DNA of 64,000 bases from Metallyticus violacea (lineage: Eukaryota; Arthropoda; Insecta; Mantodea; Metallyticidae): positions 70,719,501 through 70,783,500 of the forward strand of contig CM060833.1 of the NCBI GenBank assembly GCA_030762175.1, in the 5' to 3' direction. Both the position numbers and the translations under genes were made by a program. This document shows, in pieces, positions 36,401 through 50,100 of this stretch; the stretch's first letter is position 1, and every line of letters starts with the position of its first letter. Under the pieces are notes generated by a model, which saw nothing but the letters and a program-made list of their open reading frames with translations, did no database searches and was not told the DNA's origin.

Positions 36401-39400
36401 TTTAAGTTGAATGTGTCCAAATGTTGACACAAACTTCTTACTGGGAACGTTTTGAATACCGTTGTACCTATCTTCAGCTGTCTGACTACTTAGGTTGCTT
36501 GATGTGGCCGTGACTAGATCTGAGCTGCTACTCTGTCAACATCTGTTAGCTGGAATATAAATTTGATGAATTCATCCAGAGGTTGGATGTCGAAGTTTAT
36601 TTATTTTTCTCGATTGTTAATAATGAACTTTTTTCCCATGCAAATATTCTATTGGAGCGTGTTTTTCTTTTAACAAATTCTTGCTTAATTTCATGGTTGT
36701 AACCCCAAAAGTGTGTTGCTAATTCCCTTTTTTGCAATTGTTTTAATCGGACATTTCTAAAATGTTCTTTGTTCCTGGTTTCTAAATTTATTTTAATTTT
36801 TCCCATGTATTTTGAATTGCAATCTAAGCATTCTATTGCATATATGCCTGATTTTTTTCTTTGGTGCTATACTATCCTCCAATGAAGAACCTACTCAGTT
36901 TTTATTTTGTGGTGCTAATTTTATGCCATGTTCTTTGAAGATCTTCCAAAATTTGTGATGATATTGTGGATGAAAACAAATCTGTTGTAGATAAAATATT
37001 TTAAAAAGCTGAAAACATTTCTTTGGCTTCACTCCAATGGTACAACACTCGTGGTTCGTTGCTGAACTTGAGAGAGAAACATTAAGAGTGTTTTATCATT
37101 GTATCAATATTTTATATATTTTTAACTCAGACTGCTTCCATGTTCATTGGAAGTGAAGCAACAGAAATATTTTAGCATTTTAAAATATTTTATCTCCTGG
37201 AGATCTTATACTTGTTTTCTCTGTGTCGATTCCTAAATATATTAAAATTAAAATATGCTGCATTTGTAATTCTCTTTGATATTTTAAGTGCAGAAATATC
37301 AATGGATTTTTGCTATTAAATTTGTTAATATTTTTTATTATTGTGTTAGTGCTTTATTTGACCACCATGGGTGGCTGAGGTCATTACGGCGCGGACTCGT
37401 TAGGTCTAGGGTTCAAATCCCACCAGGACCATCCCTCCTGACTGAGGTTTTCTCCAGGTTTCCCTCAGTCCTCATAAATGGCAAATGCCGGGGAGTTATT
37501 CTAAACTCAGGCCTGAAACATTCCCTTCCTTAAATAAATCCTTTCCCAACATATCATTTCATCTCATGTATCATCAGCATTCACTGCCTATGGTGCCTCA
37601 AAAATAAAAATGGGCATTAAACACTATTAAAAAAAGAGAGAGAGAGCCGTCTGTATTCGTTGATAATAGCTATATTGAATTTATATTTTATCATCAAAGA
37701 AAATAGTATATAAATAGTTGTTAAGATCTGTTACTGCATCTATTCAATTAAAGCAGCTTGTATTTATATTCCTCAGTTCTCAGAAGGAAGGTTCTGAACC
37801 ATTCTCTTCTTTCACACTTTAAATTATTACTTAATCTTGCAAAATATCAACTGAGAATCTTGTTATATATTTATTTCTTTTAAAGCAGTCAAGAACTTTC
37901 ACCTCAACCCATTCACTTAAGCTATCTAATTAGAAGAACCTTGATTAATTAAAGGAATACACAGTTGCCTTGGGCATATGAATACCAAGAAATAGAGAGA
38001 ATGAAGGAAGAATTGAAGTTTTGAATTGTTCTGCAGAATGACCTTGTATTAATGTGCATGAGAATATTCTAGGGAATTTAAGTGGGGAGAACTTCTCAGC
38101 TTCATAAACTTAACAAGCAAGCAATATGAGAAGAGGTACAGCTGTGCAATAAACCATTCCTACAATGTATGAATGAATAGTGTTTAAACGCCTGTTTTTG
38201 CTACAGAGGCACCACAGGCGATGGACACTGGTGATACATGAAATGAAACGATATATTGTGAAAGGATTTATTTTTAAGGAAGGAAATGTTCCAGGCCTAC
38301 ATTTAGGGTTCCTCCCCGGCATTTGCCATTTATGAGGACTGAGGAAAACCTGGAAAAAACCTCAGTCAGGAAGGACGGTCCTGGCGGGATTCAAACCCCA
38401 GACCTCCCGCTCCCAAGTCTGCGATTTAACGACCTCGGCCACCCATGGCAGTATTCCTACAATGTGTTCAGCACTGAAGTAAGAGAGTTATTAACCTGAT
38501 TCCCTTATAAATGAACTTGACCAGAAACCACTATGCATATTTTGCTCATTTGCTTGGATTATTCAAAATTACTTTCCTCTGTCTTGATCAACATTTCCAT
38601 GGTGTCCTGAAAGGCAAATGTTCTGTTGTAATTGGTATGAGTCCCTCCAAAATAGCTTGTTTTAAATATGCTTCAATCACTTCAGTGGAAGTACAACATT
38701 TTTTTTTCCATGATAAAAAATGTTCTCTCTGACAAACAACTGACTATGACAATTCATTCCTTGAAAAAACATCTTGTTTTTGTTTCTAACCAAGAAAAAT
38801 AAAGTTTAGGTAGAACTTTAATTATATGATAAAGAAATTATTAAGCACCTTAAATACCTATTTTCATTAACAATGAATAAAATTACAGTCTATTTTCATA
38901 TTATAAATGACTATTTTAATTATATTACTATTTCCAGTATTTTAAGTGTCTTTTTGCCTGCTTATTTCAACTAAAATAAATGCCTCAACTTACAGGCTCT
39001 GTTAATGATGTTATTATACGATTTGTTTGTGACATAAATAAGTGTACAGGCCAGTGCTATTATGATGCATTGAACATGGCAGGCAAGTTCAGAAGTTCAT
39101 GCTAGACTGTCACAAAAAGAACCATGAGCACTGTTTTGCTCATTCAATCTTGCTATTCAAGATATTTTAAAGAATATTTCTGGTGGCCAGGATGTGCTGA
39201 ACTTAATAAAAAACAATTGTGTTTGTGAGTTAGCCCTAAGACTTTCATTCTACAAGCAGTTACAAGGTGATGATGCAGTCAACATATGGCCATGAACTAG
39301 ATGGGTGGTTTGCTTCTTTCCATTATCATATCATTCCAACAATGAACAAATAATGGAGTATCTTAAAGAACTGCCACATACAGACCCATCAGACATAAGT

Positions 39401-42400
39401 TTCAAAGCAAGTGACTTTTGTAATAAATGGAGTCATTTAATTTCTATTTCTATTTCTATTTATGTTCGTTTTGCAGGATATTTTGCCACATTGAAGCTGT
39501 AACAGTGTTACAGAAGCTAGTTTTCAGCAAGCATATTCCATGGTTCAGCAGTTGGCAAATTCACTCACATATATCAGAACTACCTAGGACACATTTTGGG
39601 AAGAAATATTAAATACATAATCCCTTCACCTAAAAGAGGTGCAGTTAACATGCCAAAGATGAACTCCAAAAATATTAGATCCTGGTAGTGCTCCTTACAG
39701 TTATGCACCTCTAGATAAGCATTCCCACAGCTTAACGAATTATCAAACAGTTAACTTTTAGCTTAGCTGATGATGAGAGCAAAATGTTCTTGAAACCAGT
39801 TCTATATGTTATGATAAGTAAGTGAAGCAAAGAGTGTGTAGTTCAACTAATTCATACAATAATATATCAATTATATGATTGTCTTTAATGTGCTAGTTCC
39901 AATTAACATTTTAATTAACTAATACAACTTGTTTTAATTATCCCAGTATCAACTTGTACAGCTGAAAGATCTTTCTCTTTCAGACTCCAAATGCTGAAAA
40001 TCTTACTTAATGTATCACTGAGGCAGAACTGTCTTAATTCACTTGCCATATTCAGTTGCCATTGAAATATGACCAGTACTTTGGATCTCAATGGTATAGC
40101 TGACCAGTTCATCAGAAAAAATTGGTTGCATTGCCAGACTTTTGTCAAGATAGGTAGTTAGTTTTTAATGTTTTATTTATTGAGCTACTTACATACTTAT
40201 TTGCATGTATTCAATTAGATTTATAAGCCTAAATCTGATTCCAGTTTGCTACAAATTCTAAGGTTTTTAATTATATTTTAATTTAATGTTAAATTATTTA
40301 TAAAGATTTAATTTTGAATTATTAATTATTATTATTATATAAAATTATTATGTTGTTGATGCTTGGATTTCTAAGTTTTGGATGGAAGTTGAGGTGGATC
40401 CCCCCAATATTTTTATACAAGTCAGCACCTATTATGAAGACAGCAGCCTTCAAAAGCATGTCCAAGTAAAGGGATAATAACTAGTGCAATTTGAGTAACT
40501 TCTTCAAAAGAATTGCATAGTTATACTACATTTAACTGTGAAAATTTCTACTATTTAAAACTACATAGCTAAGTAGATTTAGGTTAAGTATTAGTTTTGT
40601 TATCTTTAAGATATATTTTAGATGTGCCTTACCACTTTTAATCCCATAATTCACTACTGTAGCTGAATGATGCAAGTAGAATTAAAATTGGTATGCTAGT
40701 CTTTCTATATATGCTGCCATCTGTCATGCATAGTATTTTAAAATATGCACATGGTTAAAACTTTTGGAATCTATTTCATACACAAACCATTATAGTGGTA
40801 TGGAAATGCATTATAATTTATGTGAAACTGATACAATTTATTCTTCTGTCTATTAAACCCTGTGAGTTATGAAATCCCCATTTAAAACCATAAAAGAAGA
40901 GGGATCCTGAAGATTCTGTATATAGATTTAAATTGTAACATACATAAACCCTGTAACCTATACATACCAAAAATATATATAGTGAAAACTATTCAGCATA
41001 GAATTGACTTGATCCCAATTTTTTTTCCACTGGGTAAGTTTCTATATTATTCAGGTATTTAGTTATTTATAATGAACCATCTCATTATCTGCAGTATCTT
41101 AAAAATAAAGATAGATACTAAGGCATTCTTTAAAAATAAATATTGTCATCTACATATTTTTCTCTGCACAAATATGATTTTTTTTAGGAATGAATCTTTT
41201 CATCCCCATTTTATATATCACTTGGTTGAAATTCCTCTCATAAAGAGGACCAAGGTTATTCAGGCACGAACTCATGAGCTGGAGGACTGGGATTCAATTT
41301 ACACCAAATTTCCATTCCGTAACTAAAGTTTTTTCCAGGTTTTTTCATTAATGGCAAATGCCTGAGAGATACCCTAAATTTAGGCCAGAAATACTTCCTT
41401 TCTTTAAAAAAAAAAAAAAAGAAAAAGAAAAAAACCTATATATAGGTTATATATATAATTTGTTACATTTGTAATAGAGTTACTTTATTCTTATTTCTCT
41501 TTTATATATATAGATAGAACATGTTAGAAAAAATGACAAACTGGGAAAGATAGATATATATATATATATATATATCTTTCCCAGTTTGTCATTTTTCTAT
41601 CATGTGCCCACAGCCTGTGATATCTCACTAGTACAAAGGGACATTAAACACTATTTAAAAAAATGTTCATCAAAATTCACAATTCTGTGCTTAGCCACTT
41701 ACAGTTGGCATGATGTACAGAAAGGGCCCTTCCATCTAGGGAACAGAGAATAAAATTATTGATCAAAAACATAATGCATCCTCGTAGACTATTGCAAAGA
41801 AACTCAGTTTTTACAATAGCTGGCCAAATATACTGTTGTTTACTAGAAACTACATGCTGTTTCAAAATATAGTTTAATTCAAAAAGCATGTTTAAAATTA
41901 CGGCTTCCATTGTAAACAGTGGCAAACTATTTCTGTTTCCACATTTGAGAGTGTCCATTTTTTCAGGAAAAAATTACTTGCAAGACTTGATTTTTTTAAG
42001 TACCAATAAAATTTCCCAAAACAGACAGGATTCTGGGATATTTAGGTTCCAAAATGGGTAGGTTTCACTGTATGTATTTAATAAAATAATTTGGAGTTAA
42101 AATGTAAGAGCATTAGGAAAACTCACCACTATCGCTAAATGTGTCTTTTCGACGTCTACGATGTTCACCATCACTTTCATCATTGCTGTCCTCTGTGATA
42201 ATTAGTTTTCCATCTGAAGTAGTCTTGAATGGTGTAGATTTCGTTTTTTGCTTTGTTATGCTTGGTTGTATGCCAGGACGGGTAGCTGAATTAAAATTAA
42301 AATGCGTTATGAAAAACAACAATATACATACAATGGTTTCAAATGAAAATATGGTATTGCACAGACTATGATTAGATATCATTTAATAACAAATAAGCAA

Positions 42401-44095
42401 ACACAATAATTAATATAAAACCAGCTTTCATAAATATTATCCAAGTACCTTTATTTATTTTATCTGTAGGTATTACAGCTCTTCTCCTTTTTTCAGCTGT
42501 TTCACCACATTTCTTAAGATTATTTCTAATTCACAGCTTTAACATGATGGGGACATAAAGAAGCCTGTCTTCTTATGGTGTCCCCTGGTAATGCAAAATA
42601 GGCTATGACATGCACAAATCAACCAATAAGATGAACAGGGAAAAAAATGTGCAATAAGAGTGAATTTGAAATAGTACCTTTTTGCACTCTAGCTTAACTG
42701 GTGGTTTCACCAAAGATATAACAAAGAAACAGTTTGTTGAAGAAATGACCAGAAAATATGACAAAGATTTAAATCTGTCGTCTAACACTCTTCATGCTTC
42801 ACTAACCTTAAAAATATTCGGTACCGTTTCAAAGCATGAAGAGTGTTAGACGACAGATTTAATTCATGTGAGCTTCACTGTGTTAGTTCCATATGAAAAA
42901 TGTTTTTAAAGTTTTTACAATTTTCAAAAATTTTTAATTATGACAACGATGTTTCTAGCATGGTAGAGGCTAACTGCACAGATGAAAATATAGAATAATG
43001 TAATGTTCCAATTATAATTTTTACTATTTTAACAAAATAGATAGGTGACTAGTAGTATAATTGTTGCAGTCAAATTAGAACTGTTCTAAATTTAAAATAG
43101 TTATGGAAATGAATGATCATGATTAATCAGAAATTACACAAATTACAGTTTGGAAAAATAGCATTAAATATACTGTAAACTGGATTTACAGTCCATCTGT
43201 AAATCTAAATGTATTTAGATATAACAGAAACACAAAAGAAAACATTTATTTTTTAAACTTCAATAAACATTCAAATAGCCTGGGATATAAAGATGAAGAT
43301 TTGCCTGGAAGGAGACAACATGATTACATAGATATGCAACAAGTGCAACAGGTATACCAAGCATCCAGACATGTGCTTACATTATATGGCAACTTCTAAC
43401 AATCCCGATTTCACAATTATATCAGATGATCAAGTTGGCAACATGACAACACTAGTTTCAGATGAAATGGGCACAATACTACTGATACCAACAAAATTTG
43501 CTCAAAAAGTAAATAAAAGAGGAACTTGGAATGTTAAAAAAAGCTAGTTAAAATAATAAGGAACAAAATGAAGGAAAAAGCAAGCTGTTTAAAGCAGAAA
43601 ATTAACACATTCTAAGCAACACTGTTATGATAAATGCCTATCCAAATTGGATTATAGAACCAGTACCTAAGTATACAAACATAATAATGTGAGTGGGAAC
43701 AAAAGTATGTTTTAGCAATGGTGGCAAAGAAATAACCAATAAAAAAGGTACCTGACTCAAGAGTTATTTATAAACATAGGGATCATCTGTTGAATTTCGA
43801 CTTGACGGGAGAATGCAATACAAATTTCCAGTTCATAGAAGTACCGCCAGGGCGGAGCTGCAGTTCTTCATAACCGTTGATTTTTCTCCAATCAGTCGTC
43901 GAGTTGGTCGAGAATGGAGTGGATGTCGCTCCGAAACCGGTCCCGTCGTTTTCAAAAATAGTGTGAAGCATAAGAGTGTTTAGACGACAAGTAGTTGATT
44001 ATATACATTTTAAATATTATTGGTCATGTTTTGAGATGAATCCTTAGGTGGGCTTATTTACCATAACAACAGCAACTTTAGGCTGTCAACCATTT

Positions 44096-44151
<56 letters not shown>

Positions 44152-47100
44152 CTCAGCTCAAATCTTTATGAAGGGGTTCGTGAGTTGAAAAAGTTTGGGA
44201 ACAACTGCCTTAGAGTATCTATGCCCAGTATCCTGAAAGAGAGTGGCTCAGAATTTACACAGATGGTTCAGGAGATAATTGAAATAACAAAGAGGTGGCA
44301 TATTTTGCAAGGCTCATGATGTACACAAATGGTTTGGGAGATAAGAGGTGGCATATATTGCAAATATTTTTTCATTACTTCACACTGTCAGAGTCATTTA
44401 TATTGACAGGTGGTTGCAATCCATAAAGCTGTAGAACAAGATATTAAAGAAATGAAAATAATTATCCTCAGTCATCCTCATTGATTCCAAAATGCTATAT
44501 GACAGGTATTAAAGAAAACAAAATAATTATCCTTAGCTATTCTCACTGATTCAGAATCTGTTAACCAAGCAAGAATGATATTAACAGTGTATATAAATCT
44601 TTCAAAATTAAAGAAGTGAGGTCTTATTTCAAATTACTTTAAACTAAAATTTTAACAGATAATGCTACAGTAGATCCCAACACATGTGGCAGTGGTTGGC
44701 AAACAGTCTGCTGATTATCCGGCCAAAATATGAGTACTGCTAAGCTACAAACTTAAATGTAGTACAATGGATGAAAAATTTAAAATATCAAAACAGTTAT
44801 CAAATGGAAATGACAGAATAATACAGAAAAAGAAACTTGAACAAAAGTTACTCCAATGCAACAGAAATTGTTAAAAATGTACCAAAAAAAAAAAAAAAAA
44901 AACCATTACAGTTTAGATTAGCAACTAAGAGGTCTGTTTAACTGAGCATTTACAGAGATTTAGATTTATAAATAACAAAACCTACAAGATATACAACATA
45001 AAGGTAGTTAGAGGACATCATCTGATAGAATACTTAAGAGTTGAATAAATTTGTTCTAAATAAGAAAATACTAAATCATATTGACTGGCTATGGAAAAAA
45101 TGATCTGACCAAATTCCTGCACATTATTTCAACACCACCACTTTAAGACGATGTACTGAAACAACAAAAATAAATGCCCAAAACAGTAGCATGCATTATA
45201 TTTGGAGCTGGGTATGCTAACTAAAAATGTATGTAAATGTAGAGTATCTATAATGGTATAATCTAGCTTAGATGAAAACTAGCATAGCACTAATTTTAAA
45301 AGACAATGGAAGTAACTGGACTGCTTATACATTAGTAAAAATGCTAACAGAGGCAGTGCAAGGTTCCATAGCTTTTCCAACATGCTACACTCATAATATG
45401 ATCTGGAAGCATGTGCACACCCATATATGTATTGTCAACCGTCACACAGCTCACAGTCAAGAGGTGGGGATGTAATATACCTACTGTAGTACTTGCATTT
45501 TCTTTGTATTCTGAACAGATAGGAGAAAAAATGAGATGAAAAACATGTTCAAACTAAGATTTTTTTCTGGATTTACATATCTGTTTCCTACAGAATAATG
45601 GAAGAATGAAAGTAAAAACACATTTCAAATATAGGATTTGTCATAATTCTGTTGGCTAAGCAGTGCTCATTTAGCATATATACAGTGCATGCTCCTGGCC
45701 CAAAAGATATGACATGCTAATGCTTTGTTATGTAATGTGTATAAAGGGAATTCATCTTATTCTGTTATAAATAAACTTTTATGTCAGTGTAGTTAAAAGA
45801 AAACTGCAAAAAATATTCTGTGCCCCAAATAATTATTTGAATTATAATAAATAAAATGCATAAATCAGCTACCCTTGAAACATTCTTGAAAACAGACAAG
45901 TCTTCATAGTAAATATTAGCAATATAGTATCACACTAGTTATTATTTTCATAAAAAGTAAAGTAATGTTTATGATTATATTATTACCTCTTATTTTCTTT
46001 GCAGCTGAAGTGTCTGTGAAATCTACAATGTTATCTTCATCTTCCTCAATCCATGTATTAGTTTTCTTCTGCATCTTCTTGTTCTTTCCCTTGGTGTCTG
46101 CTGCATCCTCTTCCATATCAGATTCTTCAGAATCAGCAAGAATTTCTTCAATGCTAGATTTAATTACATACAATTAGTATTCAATTCTTACATAACATCT
46201 TCCCCTTGATATCATCCTGTAATCTTGTTTTGCAACTTAAAATAGTTTTTAACAGTGATTGCTTGCTAATTAATATCTGTGAAAACAAATTCATCTCCAA
46301 CCTGAAACAAAATTGCCTGGCATACTTTCACACCTCAATTTTATTTTACACAATTGCAATATATGACACAGAATGTAGTGAAATTATGTAAGACTTGCTG
46401 CCCATATTGTAGCAGAATGTAAAAGCTTGTATATGCATTCTCTCAGGATCTATTTACTCTTATCTCAACTATTAGGAGATCTGATGTGGGCACATTTCAA
46501 CTCCACCAAGGAAGTAACTTCTTTACTTCAAGATGCCATTTCACACTATGAATGATGAGTATGATGAGTGGTGTGGGTCCTTATATGCATTTTCATGAAT
46601 GTTAACAATTAGTTTAGTATCATAGGCTAGTGCAAGTGCTTGAGAGGATAGAAAAGTAGTAATGAACAGAGTTTGTTAACAAGTGAGAATATTAGTTAAA
46701 TATGGTGGACATTTGTAACAGTGATGTTTAATATAAGTTTTTGAATAATTGAGTCAAATTTGTAACACATCAATAATAGTTTAAAAAAGGAAAACTAAGT
46801 TTTTGGAGCTAATTGCTCCCATCTTCAGTTCCAGATCGACTGCTGGCCTTGTTCTTCGTGGTAGTTTGGTTTGTCTCTAGCGGTGGTTGGATGAACTTCT
46901 GTATTAAGATGTCACTTAGTGGGATTTCAAAGTTGAAAACGTTACTTTTGTTCAACCAGATATAAATGTTAATTGAAATCATTGTATGATTCAGTTGAAC
47001 TACACACTCTTAAAGCTTCACTTACTTTTCATAAATGTATGGAACCGGTTTCGAGAACATTTAGTTCCCATCTTCAGCCAGGCTAAAGTTCAAGTTGAAC

Positions 47101-50100
47101 TTTAGCCTGGCTGAAGATGGGAACTAAATGATATCAATTAATATGATTGGCTTCACTGTGCAAGTTTCAATTTACATTTAAGTAACAGATATAAATGTTT
47201 TCCCAGACTGCAAGTTCTGTTTTTCCTGTAATGTTTTTAAGTAGTTTGGGATTCCTGCTTATATTATGTTTTTCATTCCAAAAATGCCAAGCTACAGCTG
47301 ATTTTTCTTCCTGGCTTTGTTTTATGTTCTTGGTGTGTTCTTTTGCTTGTGTTTTTATGATTCTTTTAGTCTTTCCTATGTAAATTTTTTCACAATCGAT
47401 ACATTCCATCTGATATATTCTTGCAGTCTGGGAAAACATTTATATATGGAAGAACAAAAGTAATGTTTTCAACTTTGAAATCCCACCAAGTGACATCTTA
47501 ATACAGAAGTTCATCCAACCGCCACCAGAGACAAACCAAACCACCACAAAGAACAATGCCAGCAGTCGATCTGGAACTGAAGATGGGAGCAATTAGCTCC
47601 AGAAACTTAGTTTTCCTTATTTAAACTATCTGTGATGTAAGTGTTACAAATTCGACTCAATTATTCAAATGAAAATATACTTAAAGCAATTTACAAGGAA
47701 TTAAGAGAAAAAGTGATATGGAACAAAGTATTGAGGAATATGCAGAAATGCAAATTAGTGACAGCCTAAACTTAAGATTTTCCTCTAAAACGGTTTCCCA
47801 GTTTGACTTTCGATGAACTAGAAATTTGTTCATTCCCTACAGGGGCAGCTCATGATGTTCCTGCAGAAAAAGCTTAAATTGCTCATTTTTGTCTTTTTGT
47901 AAATAAGAGATTTTTGTCATTTAATTTCAGAAGAAACTAAGAGATATGCCATTGAAATTAAAAAGGCTTGATCCAAAATGGGAAGACACAAGTTAAGTAA
48001 ATTCAAACCTACTTAGGTATTTTGATATATTGGGATGGTTGATTTACTGAAATCAATTAGGTTCACCTGCTTTAGACATAATCAGCAACACTGTCAATGT
48101 CTATAAACCAGATTTGATCCATCTGTAGATGAAGCAATGATAGACTTCAAAGGCATTTCATTCTAAAGCAATACATGCCTGCTAAATCAACAAAAGAGGT
48201 ATAAAGGCATGAGCAACTGCATATAGTAAAATTGGATGTTTATTGAATTGTAAACTCTGTCTGAGAGGAAAAAGTCAAACAGACAATTTTCTTCTGGGAG
48301 AACAGACAGTACTGCATATGTAGGATTATTATCCTCTTGAAATCCATCAACATATCTCATGCTGCTACAGCATACCCATACTATTCCATAGCATTCAATC
48401 CCAACAAAACATAGATGCATGACCTTAATGATCAACAAACCATAGATGCATGACCTTAATGATATGGTTGAGCATCATATCGTGTTCTTCTGGAAAGGTA
48501 GCCGATTATTTTGCCCATGCCTGTAGATGAAAAAAAATCACTTCATCTGTGTACATAGCCTTATTCCAGTTGTGGTTGATATTTACTTCTGCAAAAGTGT
48601 TGCAAAGTAATCTGTGATTGTTTTAAAGACATTCTTCTTAGCAGCTTAAAGAGCAAAGAAATCTGCAGCATTCAAATGGCTATGTGGTTCAACCCAAGAA
48701 AATGAGAAGTAATTACTTCTCATTGCAGGGACATAGAATGGATTACTGTCTGCTCTGTCCAAGCATCCTGCTGAGGAGTAGACATATGTTTTCATTCTGA
48801 ATCAGAATGACAGTGAACAATCCCTTCCCAGGATAACTGCACCCATTTCATTGCCTTAGACATATTGACTTCACGTTATCTTGCAGCTTGAGACTTAGAA
48901 TAGTTTGCAGAACTCTCTTTGTGGCAGAACTCAGTATGACTGCTAACAAACAAATCACAGTTCAAGGCTATTTTATTCTACAACCTGCTGTAAGATACAT
49001 GTGCATGAACATATCAGCACCAGTGGTAACTAAAGAATGAGGGTAATAGTAGAAATGGAGGGTTTACACATTTGTTTGCAATTTACATTTTCTTATTAAT
49101 TTTTCACTTTAAAATATGCATTAATGTGGCAATTATTTTGATAACAAAGATTATTTATTTACAATTTTATGCTTGAGCGTAAATGCCTTAGAATCTAAAT
49201 ATCTTCTACATTAAAGATATTGTTCCACTATATTAAATTACTTGCAAATACTAACAAATGCAAAATTCCAGCATAACGAGGATTAAAATCTAGGTAGTTC
49301 TTATTACTAGATACGTTCCTTTGTCAACTCCACCATCAGAGCACTTTGTCCAAACAAACACATTTCTTGTTTATGGCACACCTTGAATATGAACTGAAGG
49401 TGGCATAAAAATATGAACTGTAAACCAGCACCAGTGACATTTTTCAAATCAGTTATGGTTTCTGGATATTGCTAATTTTTTAAATGTCTGTAGGTCTATT
49501 TGAAAATATTACATGCACATCAAAACGTTAAAGACTCTAAGCAAAACATTTGCTTGCTGTCATTATGGCTGTTAAGACTACTTAATGGAGAAGAGAAAAA
49601 TACCTACACAATCATAAATTTTAACCCTTTCATTCTACATAAGAGACAGCTATTCTTCCATTAGATTGATTGAATAATAGCTTTGTAACAGTTTTATAAT
49701 ACTGATGCCCTAAGCATTATGAATTAGGATTTGCTATCATATTCTAAAATATTAATTTAGTGTCACATACAGCCATAAGAGAGAAATATACATAGTGAAT
49801 ACTTTCCCTGAATTGTTTAAATTTAATTGCATTCCAGAATAATAACCACATAATGCAATAATAAGTATAATGTGTGCATTACTGTAATTCTGTTTCATAT
49901 ATACTTAAAATAAATGCAGTAATATTTAAATACTTACAAAATAATCAATATTATTAACTGATAGTTTTCTTACTGATCATAACAATAAAATTATATTCTT
50001 AAACAAAGAATATTCCTAAAAATTCTTCCAGTCCCCATTTTCTATTAAAATTTCTAAGATATTCTAAGAGAGAGAAAAAAAAAACACTAATTAAGCATAA

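Larger units (their letters stand above)
39085..40150 (+). pseudogene. hAT-superfamily transposase relic
   Basis: The plus strand gives [23 protein letters not shown] residues (about 39150-39210). The dimerisation block comes much later: [20 protein letters not shown] (39947) and QNCLNSLAI (40027) followed by a GIADQFI-like end. The C-terminal motif (P.STC.AERSFS.LR..K..LR.....RL..LA....) is diagnostic of hAT transposases. Between them, RGAVNMPKM (39639) resembles the spacer region. A PLE hammerhead piece (39745-39895) is inserted inside. Stops and shifts make it dead. Confidence 0.65.
46781..47633 (-). mobile_element. Penelope-like element with GIY-YIG domain, inverted 5' part and nested PLE insertion
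   Basis: On the minus strand, [19 protein letters not shown] (about 47410) opens a GIY-YIG endonuclease, with AKEHTKN and [14 protein letters not shown]. The frame continues over the nested insertion (46971-47185) into [20 protein letters not shown] and ends [13 protein letters not shown], where GTEDGS is encoded by the hammerhead box itself. The 3' pseudo-LTR (46781-46956) is repeated in inverted orientation at 47447-47633. So this is a 5'-truncated copy with an inverted terminal segment, a pattern known for Penelope-like elements. Penelope elements encode a reverse transcriptase with this endonuclease; here only the end survives. Confidence 0.8.

Noticed and set aside
37362..37445. tRNA gene at the heads of S1 and S2 copies
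   Set aside because: Box A and box B are present, but the cloverleaf stems do not close and each head is followed by a conserved non-tRNA body, so these are SINEs.
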